Assembly (NCBI GenBank): GCA_951812925.1
Contig: OX638368.1
Span: forward strand, 17,547,187 to 17,611,186
Source of the DNA: Calliopum simillimum
Lineage: Eukaryota > Arthropoda > Insecta > Diptera > Lauxaniidae
Length of the DNA stretch: 64,000 nucleotides
Direction: 5' to 3'
The notes under the pieces are model-generated. The model made no database searches, was not told the DNA's origin, and saw only the letters and a list, made by a program, of their open reading frames with translations. Made by a program: the position numbers and the translations under genes. Of the stretch, positions 1 to 12,359 are shown in pieces. The first letter of the stretch is position 1. Every line of letters starts with the position of its first letter.

Positions 1-294
1 GAGGGATGGCGCATTAACTTCAAATGCTATTTGGCATTCACTAAATGTTTCCACAGGCTTGACCTTGCGTCGAAATCCAAAAAAAAAGCAAACCGAATCT
101 CTTGTTGCGTTGGCACTGAAATATCTGCTGACATTGTTTCACGAATTTTACGTTTTCTTCTCTCCATTTTGACCGATCATTCTGAAAATTAAAATGATAT
201 ATCGTAAGACTATAACAAATAATACGCAATTTTTTGATTTACTAAAAATTTATAACATGACACCAACTAAGCGAACTTTTGTTAGGCCCTACGT

Positions 295-486
295 ACCGAA
301 AGAGTTTTTTGAGATAATCCAATTGAATTTCACCCAAACACTAAGGGCTATAAACGTAAGCTCTGAGAAAAATCTGGGTGAACTCGGACAAGAGGGCGTG
401 GCATCTTCCATATAAGCCAAATTTTCGAAATACTGCAGTGTATGGTATTTAATGTTTGGCCAGGCCAAAAGTTATGCCCTTACTAG
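295..486 (+). mobile_element. Helitron-like element, 3-prime fragment
   Basis: This matches the last 200 bp of the fuller copy at 35.3-36.1 kb in the same orientation. It has the GGGCGTGGCA segment, then the hairpin TTTGGCCAGGCCAAA, then about a dozen bases and CTAG followed by T. A hairpin just upstream of a terminal CTRR followed by a host T is the classical Helitron 3-prime signature. The element is 5-prime truncated and noncoding. Confidence 0.6.
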
Positions 487-1502
487 TTTTTTTTTTTTAA
501 TTTCTTATTATAGTCGCCATTTTGTGGCCGCGATTTTGAATTTCAAAATAAACTAAAAAATGGTCGTTGTATATTCGAAAGATCTTGAGCAGATGTAAAT
601 TTTGAAACCCTTAACGTATTTTTATTTTGCTTCTACTTCTCGGAACAGAGGTGTCACATGTCATATGAGACATCCTACTTTTCGTTAAAAAATATTAAAA
701 ATCTTTTTTTTCTACGATATTTTTAAACGTCCTACTTTTCGCCAATTTTATTATGTCCTAGCTTTCGTAAGTCAAATGAATCATCCTGCTTTTCGTAAGA
801 GACAAAGATTTGACCTCACCATCTCGTAAGGAGCTAAGCTAAATTGTTAACTACTAATATATTATTTTAAATAACAGAAGTGATTTTAAGATATTAAAAA
901 AGCTAAGTATAACACCGAAAACGCAAAAGATATCATCTGCATATTGAATTCATATGAAAAATAGTTGTCTTCTATCTATAAAAAATATATTATTATATCT
1001 ATAAATTAGGCAACTGAACGTTTTTATTTATCTTAGTACCAAAAACTTATTAAAAATACTACTTTCTGCCAAATAGCAGATTCGATCGGAATCGGAATTG
1101 ACTTCTATTTTAGGTGTCCCGCATTTCAATTTTTCACAATGAATCTTAGTAGGTTAGGCAGAGCACCATACATTTTATTCCATTCCGATTCCGATAATAG
1201 CGGATGACACTTAGCTTAGTTGATCCAAATTTTTAACAAATTTTTACCCGCTACTTTTGTAGTTATCTTTCTTATTGAGAGCAGTTTCACTATTATTTCG
1301 ATTTATTTAAAAATTCTATGTAACGTAGAAAATGAAAATACAAAAAGTTTCTAATAATTATAAAATATATGATTTATTTAGAGATTAATTTTCATTCGAC
1401 AGTTTAACGATTTTAACAAAATAATCTATACCAAGTTATAGCCACCCAGTTGCAAAAATAAATAATATAAAAGAATGAATCATGCCTCTTTGGGATGCAT
1501 GC

Positions 1503-1692
1503 TACACCGGGTCGAAATTTAGATCTATCCCGAAACCGACTCAAAAGTTAGAGGTTAGTTAGTGCTCCATTGGTTTTTCGCGGAATGAAAAAAAAAAAAA
1601 TAATGCAGATATCGTTCTTAAGAGTCCTTCTAACTTTTGAGTCGGTTTTAGGATGATTTTATTTTTCGTCATACAAAATCGACCGGGTCTAC
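1503..1692. mobile_element. Palindromic MITE related to the 40.6-kb element
   Basis: The termini read like ACCGGGTCGAAATTT and its inverse, and both arms carry CTCAAAAGTTAGA-type sequence. The same terminal sequence bounds the roughly 900-bp elements at 40584-41484 and 42860-44342, so this looks like an internally deleted relative. There is no coding capacity. Confidence 0.55.
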
Positions 1693-2023
1693 TAAACATA
1701 CATGATTTCGAGATACAAACTGTTTTCAAAATCAGGTTTAAGTAATTTGTATAAATTTAAGATCTTTTTCCTCAAATCTTTAGTATTACTACGAAATATA
1801 AGCATTCATGATTCATGAATGCTACAAGCATGCATGGTGGGTTTTTCAACTGGGATAAAAAATTGTTTGCACTTATTTTACAAACATATATCAGATTTAT
1901 TGGAGACAGTTTAATTTAGCGAATTATCGTATTTCAAATATCCTATCGTACATAGCTACATATAATACAAGCAATTAATTTTACCAAAAAGTTCGAAATA
2001 TTTTGCAATCCAAAAGCAAAGTT

Positions 2024-4895
2024 TTATTTTAGAGGAAGGCCTGCCGGATCACCCATAAGCTGACATATTACCCATGACACTAAAAATTTAAAAAAAAGAA
2101 AAAATGTTATTAATAAAATAGATTTTGCGAAAATGCCATACTATATCAAATTACCTGCAGAAGTCAATGTTAACCATACAATCGTTAGAAAACAACCCGA
2201 AAATACCATTATAGGAAATACTGCAGTACCAATCATGGCACCAACTCGTCCAAGAAGTTGCGCGAAAATAACAATGGTAGCTCTGGAGAAAAAAATTATT
2301 TGACATTGATTATTCAGTAAATACATTTTAAAGTCTGGAGAGGCCGAAAATGTTTAATCCCTTCTTACCTGATTTGTGTTGGGAAGAAGCAAACTGAAGC
2401 AGTAATCATATTAACAGTGGATATGTTTATCATAGATAGATAAATTGTAATCATTATTATGATGTGTAGTTCATTTTGAGCAAAATACAGGAAGAAAATG
2501 AAAACTGTTGAAATAGCCATGGTAACAGCTGTTTGAAGGAAAGAAAAAAACACAGGAAAATAAATAATTCAACGAAAATTATTCTGTAAATAGCAAAAAG
2601 CTGAAAACAGCATTTAAGTCTTCAACAGATTTGATTACTTAAATATAGCTCTCTAGCTTTATAGCTTATTGATTAGGTCGTTAAAAACATGCTAAAAAGG
2701 AAGTATGACGTTCACGAAATTTAATTACAGAAATCGGTCAATTGGACATTAAATACGAAAAAACCGCGGTGCTATTAACTTAGAGGGTGGAAATCGTGGG
2801 GAGCGAGGGATTGAACCCTTTACAGTTTTTTCAAAATATCTAGCGAACGAAGCAAAACTTCGATATTTTTGCAGAAAACTTTTTGCCATCGAAATAGCTT
2901 ATTCAAACAAAATTTTCAAAAAATTTCTTACACCAAAAATTTTGAAACAAAAAAGAAAAAAAATGCAAAAAAAAAAACGAATATGTACTTGTGTTTTTTT
3001 ACTCTTTTGCCTATAACTTTTTTGGGGTCAGAGAAAGTTAAAACAATGCAGAATATATATACAGTGGCTCACAGCTTATTTCGTGCAATAATATTTTTTT
3101 AACTTCAAAACACTATATCTTTAAAACGAATACATATATCATTAAATTTTGAACGCAGGCTAAGACGGGCATGTCTATTGTTCATAATGTGTAAAAGAAC
3201 ATCCACAAAAAATGATTCAGATACGCTCAAGGCGGAAAAAATCGATTGAGTAGGAAAAATTTATGTCACAGCTTATTTCGTGCAGATGCTTATTTTCCCT
3301 TTGGAGTCAGCGTTTCGCGTTATTTAACGGAAATTTCTTTTTCTATGTTCTCTATGTAGTATTCGCAACCAAATGCAGCCTTTTCTTATTTTGATCTTGT
3401 ACATGTGAGGGTAAAAAAGTGCACTTTGCAGGAATGGGTCGTCTAGCAGCGAAAATCGGTCATAAGTCATCTTAAGAACGGCCAATCCCTGCGCAAAGCT
3501 GCTCAATATAGTTTGAGTCCCGCCTATAATGCAAAGCACAATTGAAAGCTTCGTGCATGTAAATCGGGTCCAAAATAAGGGTTAAATTTCGTAAAACAAA
3601 ATTTTTTAATCCCGCTGACGATTCATTTATTGTCCACAAAATCAATACAGTCCCACATTATTGGCTCCAAAAACTATCAAGGACATACATCAAGAACTAA
3701 GTAACTCGTACAGTGCGAAACCTGGTGGCTGCGTGTCCCGAGACCACAGCTTCAAAGCCCAAGTAGTCCTTCATAAGCAAAAAAACATCCCAAAAAGTCT
3801 ACTAGCTTTTGCGATTCAGCTCAGTATTGCGTTTCCACCATACGTATGTCATGTCATCAGGTTCAAATATGTTAAATTTAGACTCATCCATGATTATGAT
3901 GCTGTTTTAGAAGTCCGAATCTTTGTGGGCGTGCTAATACTGAGCTCGATGTCAAAGAGAATGTAAGCTATGTTGGCCTTTTTTGCTTATGAAGGGCTAC
4001 TTAGGCTTTAAAATTGTGGTCTTGGTGCACAAAGTGGACAGTTTTTGCACTTTGCGGATTGCTTAGTTCATGCTACATGCTTGTGACTATTTTTGGAGCC
4101 GATAATGTGAGTTGTCTTAATTTTGTGGATAAAAAACTGATCGTCAGCGGGATTAAAAATTTTGTTTTACGAAATTTAACCCTTATTTTGGTCCCGATTT
4201 ACTTGCATGAAGCTTTTAATTGTGCTTTGCATTGTAGGCGGGACTCAAACTAACATATTGAGTAGCTTTGCGCAGGAATTGGCCGTTCTTAAGATGACTT
4301 ATTACCGATTTTCGCTGCTAGACGACACATTTCTGCAAAATTCACTTTTTTACCCTCACATGTACAAGATCAAAATAAAACTAGTAAGGGTGTAACCTTT
4401 GGCCTGGCCAAACATTAAATACCCTACACAGCAGTATTTTGAAAGTTTTGCTTATATGGGAGGTGCCACGCCCTCTTGTCCAAATTCACCCAGTTTTTTC
4501 TCAGAGTTTAAACTTATAGTTCTTAGCATTTGAGTGAAGTTTGGTTGGATTATCTCAAAAAATGTTTTCAGTATAGCGTTTTGAACCTTTTGCTTCTATG
4601 GGAGGTGCCACGCCCTCTTGTCCGAATTCTCCTGGTTTTTGTTCAGAGCTTGCGCTTACAATTCGTAGTATTTCTATGTATTTTGGTTGCATTGTCGTAA
4701 AAAAAACTCAAAAAGTTGCATTTTGAATATATTTTTTGTATGGGCGGTAGGTGTGTCCGTTGACTGATTTCGCTCATTTTCAATCCCCCGAGCTAACTTT
4801 GACAACGAAGACTGTGCACAAAATTTCATTGAATTATCTTGCTTAGTTTTCCCAAAAAGTATATTTCCACACACAGCACCCAGCCAGCCAGCCAC

Positions 4896-4931
<36 letters not shown>

Positions 4932-7900
4932 ACAGACGGACATGGCTATATCGACTCAGGAGGTGACGCTGATCAAGAATATATATACTTTTCTATATCT
5001 GCCACGCCTCCTTCTCTGCGTTACAAACGGAAGGACAAAGTGAATATACCCTGGGTGTAGGGTATAAAAAGGCTGCATTTGGTTGCAAATACTACATAGA
5101 GAACATAGAAAAAGAAATTCCCGTTAAATAACGCGAAACGCTGACTCCAAAGGGAAAATAAGCATCTGCACGAAATAAGCTGTGACATAAATTTCTCCTA
5201 CTCAATCGATTTTTTCCGCCTTGAGCGTATCTGAATCAATTTTTGTGGATTTTCTTTTACACATTATGAACAATAGACATGCCCGTCTTAGCCTGCGTTC
5301 AAAATTTAATGATATATGTATTCGTTTTAAAGATATAGTGTTTTGAAGTTAAAAAAATATTACTGCACGAAATAAGCTGTGAGCCACTGTAAAAGTAAAA
5401 ATTGTCTGAAATATGGCCTATAGAACATGGAAATTTTCTTTATGCGGTCGGAAAAACGGTTTTTACTCAAAACCAAGGCATCTTACGGAAGAAGTGCATA
5501 GAGCAAAAAATGCTTAGAATCATCCAAGAAACACGTAGGAGTTTTTTTAGAATTTTTTGAAACCTTTTTAAATTTTTTTTCTTACAAAGTTTTGAAAAAT
5601 TATAAAATGTCCCAAAAATTATAAAAAAAAATCATATGTATTTCTTGAACGATTTTGAAAATTTTTTTCCGTATACTTTTTTTTGTAAGATCCCTTGGTC
5701 CTCAATAAAAATCGTTTTTTCGATCGCATGTTTGAGTGGCCATACTTCAGTAAATTTTTGACATAAGAAATTTTTAAATAAATCATTTTAAAGAAAATTT
5801 TATAAACTTTTTTTATGTCAGCAATATTTTTACCTAGCTCTGACCCTAAAAAAGATATAAGCAAAAATGTAAAAAAAAAAACAAGAATTTGATAATTTTT
5901 TTTTTTTCGTATCGAAATTTTTGGCACAAGAAATTTTTTTTTAAATTTTTGAACAAATTACTTCAATGGCAAATTTAATTCTTTACAAAAAGTATTCCAA
6001 AAAAAATATCAAAGTTTTGCTTCGTCCGCTAGATATTTTGAAAAAATTGCAAAGGGTGCATTTCCGCGTCCCCCGATTTTCACCCTCTAATGAAATAGCA
6101 CTCCGCAGTTTTTCCGTCTTTAATGACCAATTTCTGTAATAAAAACCCGTGAACGTTTTAATTCCTTTTAAAATGCCCAAATCAATAGACTACTATATAG
6201 TTCAAAAAGTCCCGGGAATTTTGGTGGGATGGCATCACCACTCTCAAATCGATATAATTTTTCGGAAGTGGCAACTTTTATTCCGTACAAAGTAAATTTC
6301 GCATTTTGATAAAACATTGCTTTGTGATCGGAAATAACGAGAAACAAACATTGGAATGGCTCCAAAAACATCACTGCACATCTGCTCCGTCAAAAACAAC
6401 TGTTTGCTGAATTTAAAATGGGTCGTACGAGCACCAGTGATGCACCACGTTCGGGCTGGCGAAATGTGGCTACCACTTCATAAAACATCAAGAAAATCCA
6501 TCTGATCGTTTTGAAAGACCCCAAAGTGAATGTGAGAGAGCTAGAAGATAAATATAATGAAGTTGTCGATCGGCAGTATTTTCAATATTTTGCATGAGCA
6601 TTTGGAAATGAGAAAGATGTGCGCGCTATGGGTGCCGCGTTTGCTGACAATTGATCAAAATCAACATCATGTTGGTGATTCGGAGGCCAATTTGAAGCTG
6701 TTTCGGCGTTATCCAAAAGAGTTTTTGCGTTGATTCGTAACAATGAACAAAACATGGATTCACCACTACACTCCAGAGTCCAATAAACAGCATATCGAAA
6801 TATTGGAGGATCGTCGGATGAAGTGTATCTAACTCGAAGGGAACTATGTTGAAGAATAAAATCGATTTTTATTAATAAGTTTGTGCTTTCATAATTTTTC
6901 TCGGGACTTTTTGAAGTATATAGTATTAGGCTACAAGCATAGTGCAAACGAAGACAATCTGTATCTGTACCATTAATTTTGGATAAAATTCTGACAAGAG
7001 ATGACAAAATATAATAAGACCGATATGTTTTTTTTTTTCTTCATCTAGGCAGGTCTTAATGAAATCTAAGAGCTCGCTAAGTCGAATATCTATACGCCTT
7101 TAAGTGCTCGAGATAAACGACATTACAGAATATAATATGCCAGATTCTGGAAATTTATAAAAACTGACAGCATATTTTGCCAACTGCTTGCAGATTTTTT
7201 TTTTAAGACGTCTAAGGCTTTTTTTCCGCTTAACCACAGAAATATTAATATATATACACATATATATACCTAAAATAAGTTTGATTCCAATCTTTTTAAC
7301 CCAAGCGATTGCGATGATGGTTGCTAAAATGTTACAGCCTCCAATGTACAAATTATTGCTGTACATATCCCATGTCGGTATATTCTAGTAAAATATTTAT
7401 ATTTATAGTCCAATAAAAATATGCATTAGCCATTTGTTTTGAAAGTGTGCAAGTCCATTTTTGAGAAAGAAAATAATAAAAATTGCCACAGCTTTTCGAA
7501 CATAAATAATTTTTAGGTTTTTCGAATTTTATTGTTGCTTAAGCTGCCTAGGAATATGGGACGCTTAAGGCAATTCCAACCTTAATGTCTAAAAAATGCG
7601 TAATTTACCCCACTTTCAAAATAAATGTCTCAAATATCCGATGAATAAAGAGAATATAATGATGATCAGGCATGTTTCGAAATCCGGTTTTGATCGAAAG
7701 TGGAAGTGAATTCGATTTTAGATGTTCCGTATATCGATAATCAACACTTGAAGATTGATTTGATTCCGATTTCGAAGTGAATCGGATTTCAGAACATGCC
7801 TGAATAATAATATTATAATATCTTAAAGTTATGGGTACAATTTTTCGATGGATGAAACTTGGTGAGAAAGGTGATTCATTGCAAAGAAGTGAAATTCAAA

Positions 7901-10900
7901 TAATCTCTAAAAATCGATTTAAAACTAGATGACTTAGATCAGTGTTTCTCTACCTTTAACAGCTGCGAACCGGGAAAATATGAAAAAAATTTTGCGTATC
8001 AGCTCCAAAAAAAAATATACACATGCAAGGTGGCTACAAATCGGTAGAACACCGAAAAATTTATGAGTAGCAATGCGGATGTAATTAATGCAAAAATTGA
8101 GAAGCTTTAAAGTTTTTGAAAACACTATTTTGACGACTCTTGATAGGTGCCGTACGATGCTTCCTTCAAAAGTTATGGCCGATTTAAAATGACCTTAGGA
8201 AATCCAAAGCCTAAAATAGTAATTTTTCTTTTAATTCACCTCAAATACCACAAAATCTAGAGCTGATGCGCCAATTCTGACAATACTGTTTGTCAGATGT
8301 CAAAAAACAAAACTGAAAATGCAAAAATTATATACGAAAAGCGAATTTTAGAGTAACAATTGTTTGTATTCGAAAAGATTTATTTACGAATCGAACTACA
8401 GAGTGACCCCCCTGAGGTTATCTATACGTTAATCTTTACTTTCAAGTGTTGATTTATGATGTTGATTATCTTTTGAATTGATATTAGCAAAACTCAAGAA
8501 TTCATCTTTATCTTTGACGCGACTCCTCTAAAGAGTTTTTTTTTATGAAAGCATCCATTTTGTTTCTAACTGTTAGAATATTTATTCAGGGATCTTGAAG
8601 AAAAATATTAATATAGTTAAAAAAGTCAAATATGTCACCCAGATACGGGATCTTAGCCAGCCATTCATCGTACATTAGTTTTTACTTCTGTGCGTAGGTT
8701 GCCCTTTTAAAGTCTTGAGAATATAATATCACTAGTGTTTTTTGATGCAAATTTTTATGGCATTTTGAAATTTTTTAATCTCGCGAAAACTTTCATGCGA
8801 TTTTTTTTTTTTTTGTGATTTTCGAGTTGTATCCAGTCAAAGATCAGAGGAGCTTAAAACGATTTACAACACCCGAAGAAGCGGTTGAGGCGTTTAAAAC
8901 TCATATTTTAGAGCTATCATCTTCGTACTGGTCAAAGCGCTTCGACAATTGGTTTAAGTGCATGACGTGTGAAGAAATATACTCTAAGGAATGTTGCTTG
9001 AGAAACACTGACTTAGATAATCACATAGGAAGAAAACAAATCGGATTGATAGAAAACATTTCTACTGAGTTTCAGCCTTTAAAGAATAAACTCAGAACAT
9101 TAAATCAAAATAGCGAAAACGTACCCTAACGCATGCCTGTTCCCGTTTAGCCGTATCCATTGAGTCTGCTTTCGTTTTGTTCTTTCTAATTTCAAATACC
9201 TCACATATGGCACTGCACTGAGTAGAGTTGACATTTTTGGATAAACGAAGAAGAATACGCACAGTATTTTGACTGAAAAAAAAAAAAGTTTTTAATTAAA
9301 TAAAAATTTAATATTAATAAATGTTTGTATAACTCTTACCTCATCATTACGCAAAAGCAAAATAGAAATACCAAAATCGCTTTAATAAGGTACTCCCTTG
9401 AGAAAATTGTATCAACAAATTGTTGCTTTATTTTGGAAAGTGTCGACACTTCTTCTCCTTCTTTACTTGGCACATAGACAACTTTTTCATCCGCTAATGC
9501 TTCTATCTATTTAAAAATATAATATATACAAGCTGTAATGCATAAGGTTATGAAGCTTTTGAGAGGTGCTAGAGAGGGGCTAGACTAACAAAGAATTGCA
9601 CCTATCGGGCGAGGGGGTAAAAATGTACCCCTGAGAAGTTTTAGAAAAAAAATCGGATTTTCTGACTTGTTTTTTTTAAAAAAAAAGGTTTCTTGGGTCA
9701 TTCTAACGTTTTAAAGAAAACTTTTTGATGCACAACTTTTAGCTTACCTGCAGGACCACGGGCTATTCCAAAACTAGAATGCAAACTACTGCGTGAAGAA
9801 ACCCACTAATCCAAATTCTGGTCCCATTAATATAAAGTTCTATTTACGTTTTACATTGTTCGTCATTGAGTGTAACCAATTGTCTCCTTTTGCATTACAA
9901 TCGGACCAGAAAAGGGTCCTTATGCATTACATTCGGACCAGAAATTCAAGTTTTACACAAAAACTTTAAAAGGTTTCATAGCCGAATGTGCTAAAGAGTT
10001 TGTTATATATTTCTGAGTAATGTGTTCCGGGTTTGAATTTGTGGATGAAAATTTTTTTTATTATTTTTTATTATTTTATACCTCGGCTATGTTGGACATA
10101 TACTTCATTTTCTGCTCCGAAGACTCTTTGGAATTGAAAATCACCGAGTGGAGAATTTGAACCCGGGCCTCTCCACGCAGCGCAAGTCATTAGACCGATA
10201 CACTATCGAATTGCCAAGCAGTACGTAATCAGTTACGTTATAATTTCACTGACATAATCGATACACAATTGAACCACTTTTGGAACTAATGACAGATGAT
10301 ACATTACATTTGAAACATTTTCGATACAAATGATAATTTAAGTGAATTTGTTCTAGTTTTAGGTGTAGTCCATTAAGGATTACTTCCAAAAAAAGCTAGA
10401 CCAAAGATTGCACAATTAAGTTAATTGACTTCGTCGGCTCTACAGGGATGTTTAATACTTAGTACTTAGTTATTTTCATTTGCTTGTACTCATTAAGGGC
10501 GGAATTTATGTAATTAAATTTAAATTAAAATATATTGTATTCATAAATCTAAATAAATGCAAATATAAACACAAAAAAAAAATATATATTTTCTTCATTT
10601 ATTGCTGACGTGTTTGTGGCAAAATCATTAATGACAACTCGATGACATTTTCCTCTACAAATCACTCGAAAGAGTTTGCATAAGTGATTTAACCATGAGT
10701 AATTCATACTGATATTATCTGCAACGAGTCACAAGCACATCGACGACTCAGTGACATTATCAGCATAAGTCATCAGTGTGTATTTGAGACATTTTTCCTA
10801 AATGTTTACTCATGAAATCGAACAAATGTCTCGATTTGTCATCTACGATTTGATTTTGTCTCTATTTGTCATCAATGAATCGTCGTGTCTGGGTGCTTTT

Positions 10901-12047
10901 TCAAACTGTTATACATATTCGAGTATATCAACTTACAGGATATTTCTCGCCTTTCGGATTATTCAGCTTATACATGTATGCAAAACTTTCCAGAGCTTCA
11001 GCATTTTCTCCTTGTGTCATCAGGTATCTTGGACTTTCAGGAAAAAAAAGTGCGAAACAAACACCACCTACCAGTGCCGGAACAGCGCAAATTAACAGAT
11101 AAAGATGCCATGAATGATCTATGTAAAGGGAAATTTAAAGGATTTTATTTGTTAACTTTGATAGACTCTACATACATTTATATTGAGCTATACGAATTTC
11201 CCAAGTGGCAGGTAATATCCACATAGCCAAAAATGGCATAATCAGTCCCCCAAGTGAAAGCAGACATCCAACTGCTATGATCATTGGATGACGAATCGCA
11301 CTATTGCTTGTTTCAGTCAAATAAGTATATAAGCAGGAGATTGGCCCGCAAATACTGAAAAATTTATAATTTTATTAATTTACGATATAAAAGAGTATCA
11401 ACAAGCTTTATTCGACGAGACGGGGGTTATAGTCAATAAATATTCCAGGGAATTTTTTTTCCAGACTGCCTCGTATTCTCCTTTGCAGTGTGAGAAAAAT
11501 TCCCCGGAAACATGTATTCACATTAATCCAGTATATATTTTATTTCAACATCTTGTCGTTTAGCCATATGTTTGCTTCATTACATATACATAATAACCCT
11601 TATTGGATTAAATCTTATAGATTTACTTACATTAGCCCACTTATAAATCTACACACTGATAGAAACATAACGCTTTGTGATAAGGCCGAGAACATAACGA
11701 CAATAGAATCAATTATTAGCCCCCAAGCAATAACAGGCTTCCGGCCCATTGTATCTGTAACATATGCCCATGGTAGTGTTGATATTGTCATGCCTAAAGT
11801 CAAGAACTATTTATTAATAATTTATATTCAACTTCACCAATTTCTTACCGTAAAAGATTGAACTCATTAACATACGCTCTTTTTCGGGCGAAAGGCCTAG
11901 ATCGCATCCAGCTCCACCAGGTACTACAAATCCCGCTGATGCTGCGTCAAATACAATAACAATTATGCCGGCAAATGTTGCCATCATCATAAATATATTG
12001 AATTTTCCAAATCCTGTCGCAGATATTGCACTCTCAAAATCTGCCAT
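2024..12047 (-). CDS. SV2-like MFS transporter, gene 1 (10 exons)
   Basis: Predicted 498-aa, 12-TM membrane transporter of the SV2-like/organic-ion MFS group; substrate unknown. Exons in transcript order: 12047-11849, 11793-11631, 11354-11176, 11118-10937, 9506-9340, 9272-9125, 7384-7270, 2528-2369, 2282-2155, 2079-2024. All junctions are GT-AG and phases stay open to TAA. The start is the ATG beginning MADFESAISATGFG, aligned with the paralogs. Visible motifs are AECDL-like GAGCDLGL after TM1, the loop 2-3 motif DTMGRKP, and PESPRYLM after TM6. TM7-TM8 loop is short and has cysteines. Odd points: loop 2-3 has WAYVTD where genes 3 and 4 have WGY.AD, the conserved W-x-P-Q-L after TM7 is missing (exon 6), and the last exon has drifted. 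AATAAA overlaps the stop codon. Introns 5-7 are swollen by transposons. Transcribed divergently from gene 2. Confidence 0.88.
3062..5389. mobile_element. Tc1-like foldback element, TA target duplication
   Basis: Both ends carry CAGTGGCTCACAGCTTATTT in inverted orientation and are flanked by TA, the Tc1/mariner target. The inverted arms extend for hundreds of bases. In the middle, the minus strand around 3800-3910 reads MDESKFNIFEPDDMTYVWW, which matches the D-E-S-K-F-N region of Tc1-like transposases; a second inverted partial copy lies around 3985-4115. No intact transposase exists. The right arm is split by a Helitron-like insertion. Confidence 0.72.
4381..5070 (-). mobile_element. Helitron-like nonautonomous element inserted in the Tc1-like arm
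   Basis: Read on the minus strand, it starts near TTTTTATACCC, passes the fly-wide core TTCTTGATCAGCGTCA and TCGATATAGCCATGTC, then a (CTGG)n microsatellite. It ends with a TTTGGCC-type hairpin and CTAG followed by T. The intact left arm of the host element shows the uninterrupted target, so the insertion is direct. No target duplication is evident, as expected for Helitrons. The core is also described from mini-me/DINE-1-like fly repeats. Confidence 0.6.
6193..6923 (+). mobile_element. Defective mariner element
   Basis: TIRs CTATATAGTTCAAAAAGTCC (left) and CTATATACTTCAAAAAGTCC (right, inverted) are flanked by TA. The interior encodes broken mariner transposase: FRILIKHCF near the N-terminus, the MKCI-L-EGNYVE-like tail at the end, and HHYTPES before a deletion. 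In-frame stops occur early. The segment after the first catalytic aspartate region is deleted, so the copy cannot encode an active enzyme. It sits in intron 7 of gene 1. Confidence 0.82.
7669..7800. repeat. Short palindromic repeat (MITE-like)
   Basis: GGCATGTTTCGAAATCCGG at the left and its near inverse ending in GAACATGCC at the right make a hairpin of about 130 bp. Related dyads occur near 1080-1205 and 15610-15780. It lies between exons 6 and 7 of gene 1. Confidence 0.5.
8815..8991 (+). pseudogene. Tc1/mariner transposase C-terminal fragment
   Basis: About 59 codons include TPEEAVEAFKTHILEL and FDNWFKCM, which resemble the C-terminal tail of a group of insect mariner-like transposases. 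There is no catalytic region, and the open frame begins at GTG rather than ATG. After the stop-like YSKE region the frame runs on into unrelated DNA. It lies in intron 6 of gene 1, antisense to it. Confidence 0.55.
10140..10222 (-). other. tRNA-like (SINE-type) sequence
   Basis: On the minus strand, GGGTTCAAATTCT resembles a Pol III B box and GGCAATTCGATAGTG sits at about the A-box distance. The arms do not fold into a good cloverleaf, so I read it as a decayed tRNA or a SINE head rather than a functional tRNA. It lies in intron 4 of gene 1. Confidence 0.3.
11422..11525. mobile_element. Small palindromic MITE, family P, copy 1 (diverged)
   Basis: It begins GGGGGTTATAGTCAATAAAT and continues with a CAGACTGCC-type core and TGAGAAAAATTCCCCGG. 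It matches better-preserved copies at 49910, 53230 and 59080. It lies in intron 2 of gene 1. Confidence 0.55.
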
Positions 12048-12359
12048 TATTTCTTTTTCGAAAAATGTAAAGTTGTAAAAATAAAGAATTTACTAAGACA
12101 AAAAATTAAAACAAACTCAATGACACAATATTTTCTCATAAAAATTGTAGTTGCTTTGTTTAGAAAGTTTTGCTTTCGGGCACAGTGGCTGTCAATAGTT
12201 GCTTTTTAGAAGTTTTTCGATAAAATTTTGGTTCAGATAATTTGTGTGAAGTTTATTGACAACGCTAAATGAAAAGAGTATTATAGTTAGGAAACATCTA
12301 TTCAGCATGGGATTAGTCCACACACGTGTCTTTCGTGTTTTTAATTATAGAGTTAAAAC

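Larger units (their letters stand above)
1..2023. other. Gene-free 3-prime flank of gene 1
   Basis: I see no host gene here. The stretch holds a Helitron-like fragment (about 295-486), a short palindromic MITE (1503-1692), a dyad of roughly 120 bp at 1080-1205 resembling others near 7.7 and 15.7 kb, and four spaced copies of TCCTACTTTTCG-like motifs at 660-800. The rest is AT-rich sequence with no recognisable content. Confidence 0.5.
2690..6175. repeat. Outer long inverted repeat (nested foldback)
   Basis: About 370 bp at the left edge (2690-3055, with TTACAGAAATCGGTCAATTG) recurs inverted at the right edge (about 5820-6175, with GACCAATTTCTGTAAT). The arms share the sentence-like blocks GAGGGTGGAAATCG and TAGCGAACGAAGCAAAACTT. 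The interior is a second inverted-repeat element (3062-5389) plus about 430 bp of spacer. It lies in intron 7 of gene 1 and has no recognisable transposase of its own. Confidence 0.6.

Noticed and set aside
4674..5060. Open frames with repeated AGWL or PASQ residues (also at 35.3 kb)
   Set aside because: They translate the CAGC/CTGG microsatellite in the Helitron-like element.
10140..10222. Functional tRNA gene
   Set aside because: The stems do not pair well enough and the anticodon arm is not credible; kept only as a tRNA-like sequence.
10802..11226. Overlapping plus-strand frames across 10.8-11.2 kb
   Set aside because: They are antisense to exon 4 of gene 1, which has clear paralog support on the minus strand.
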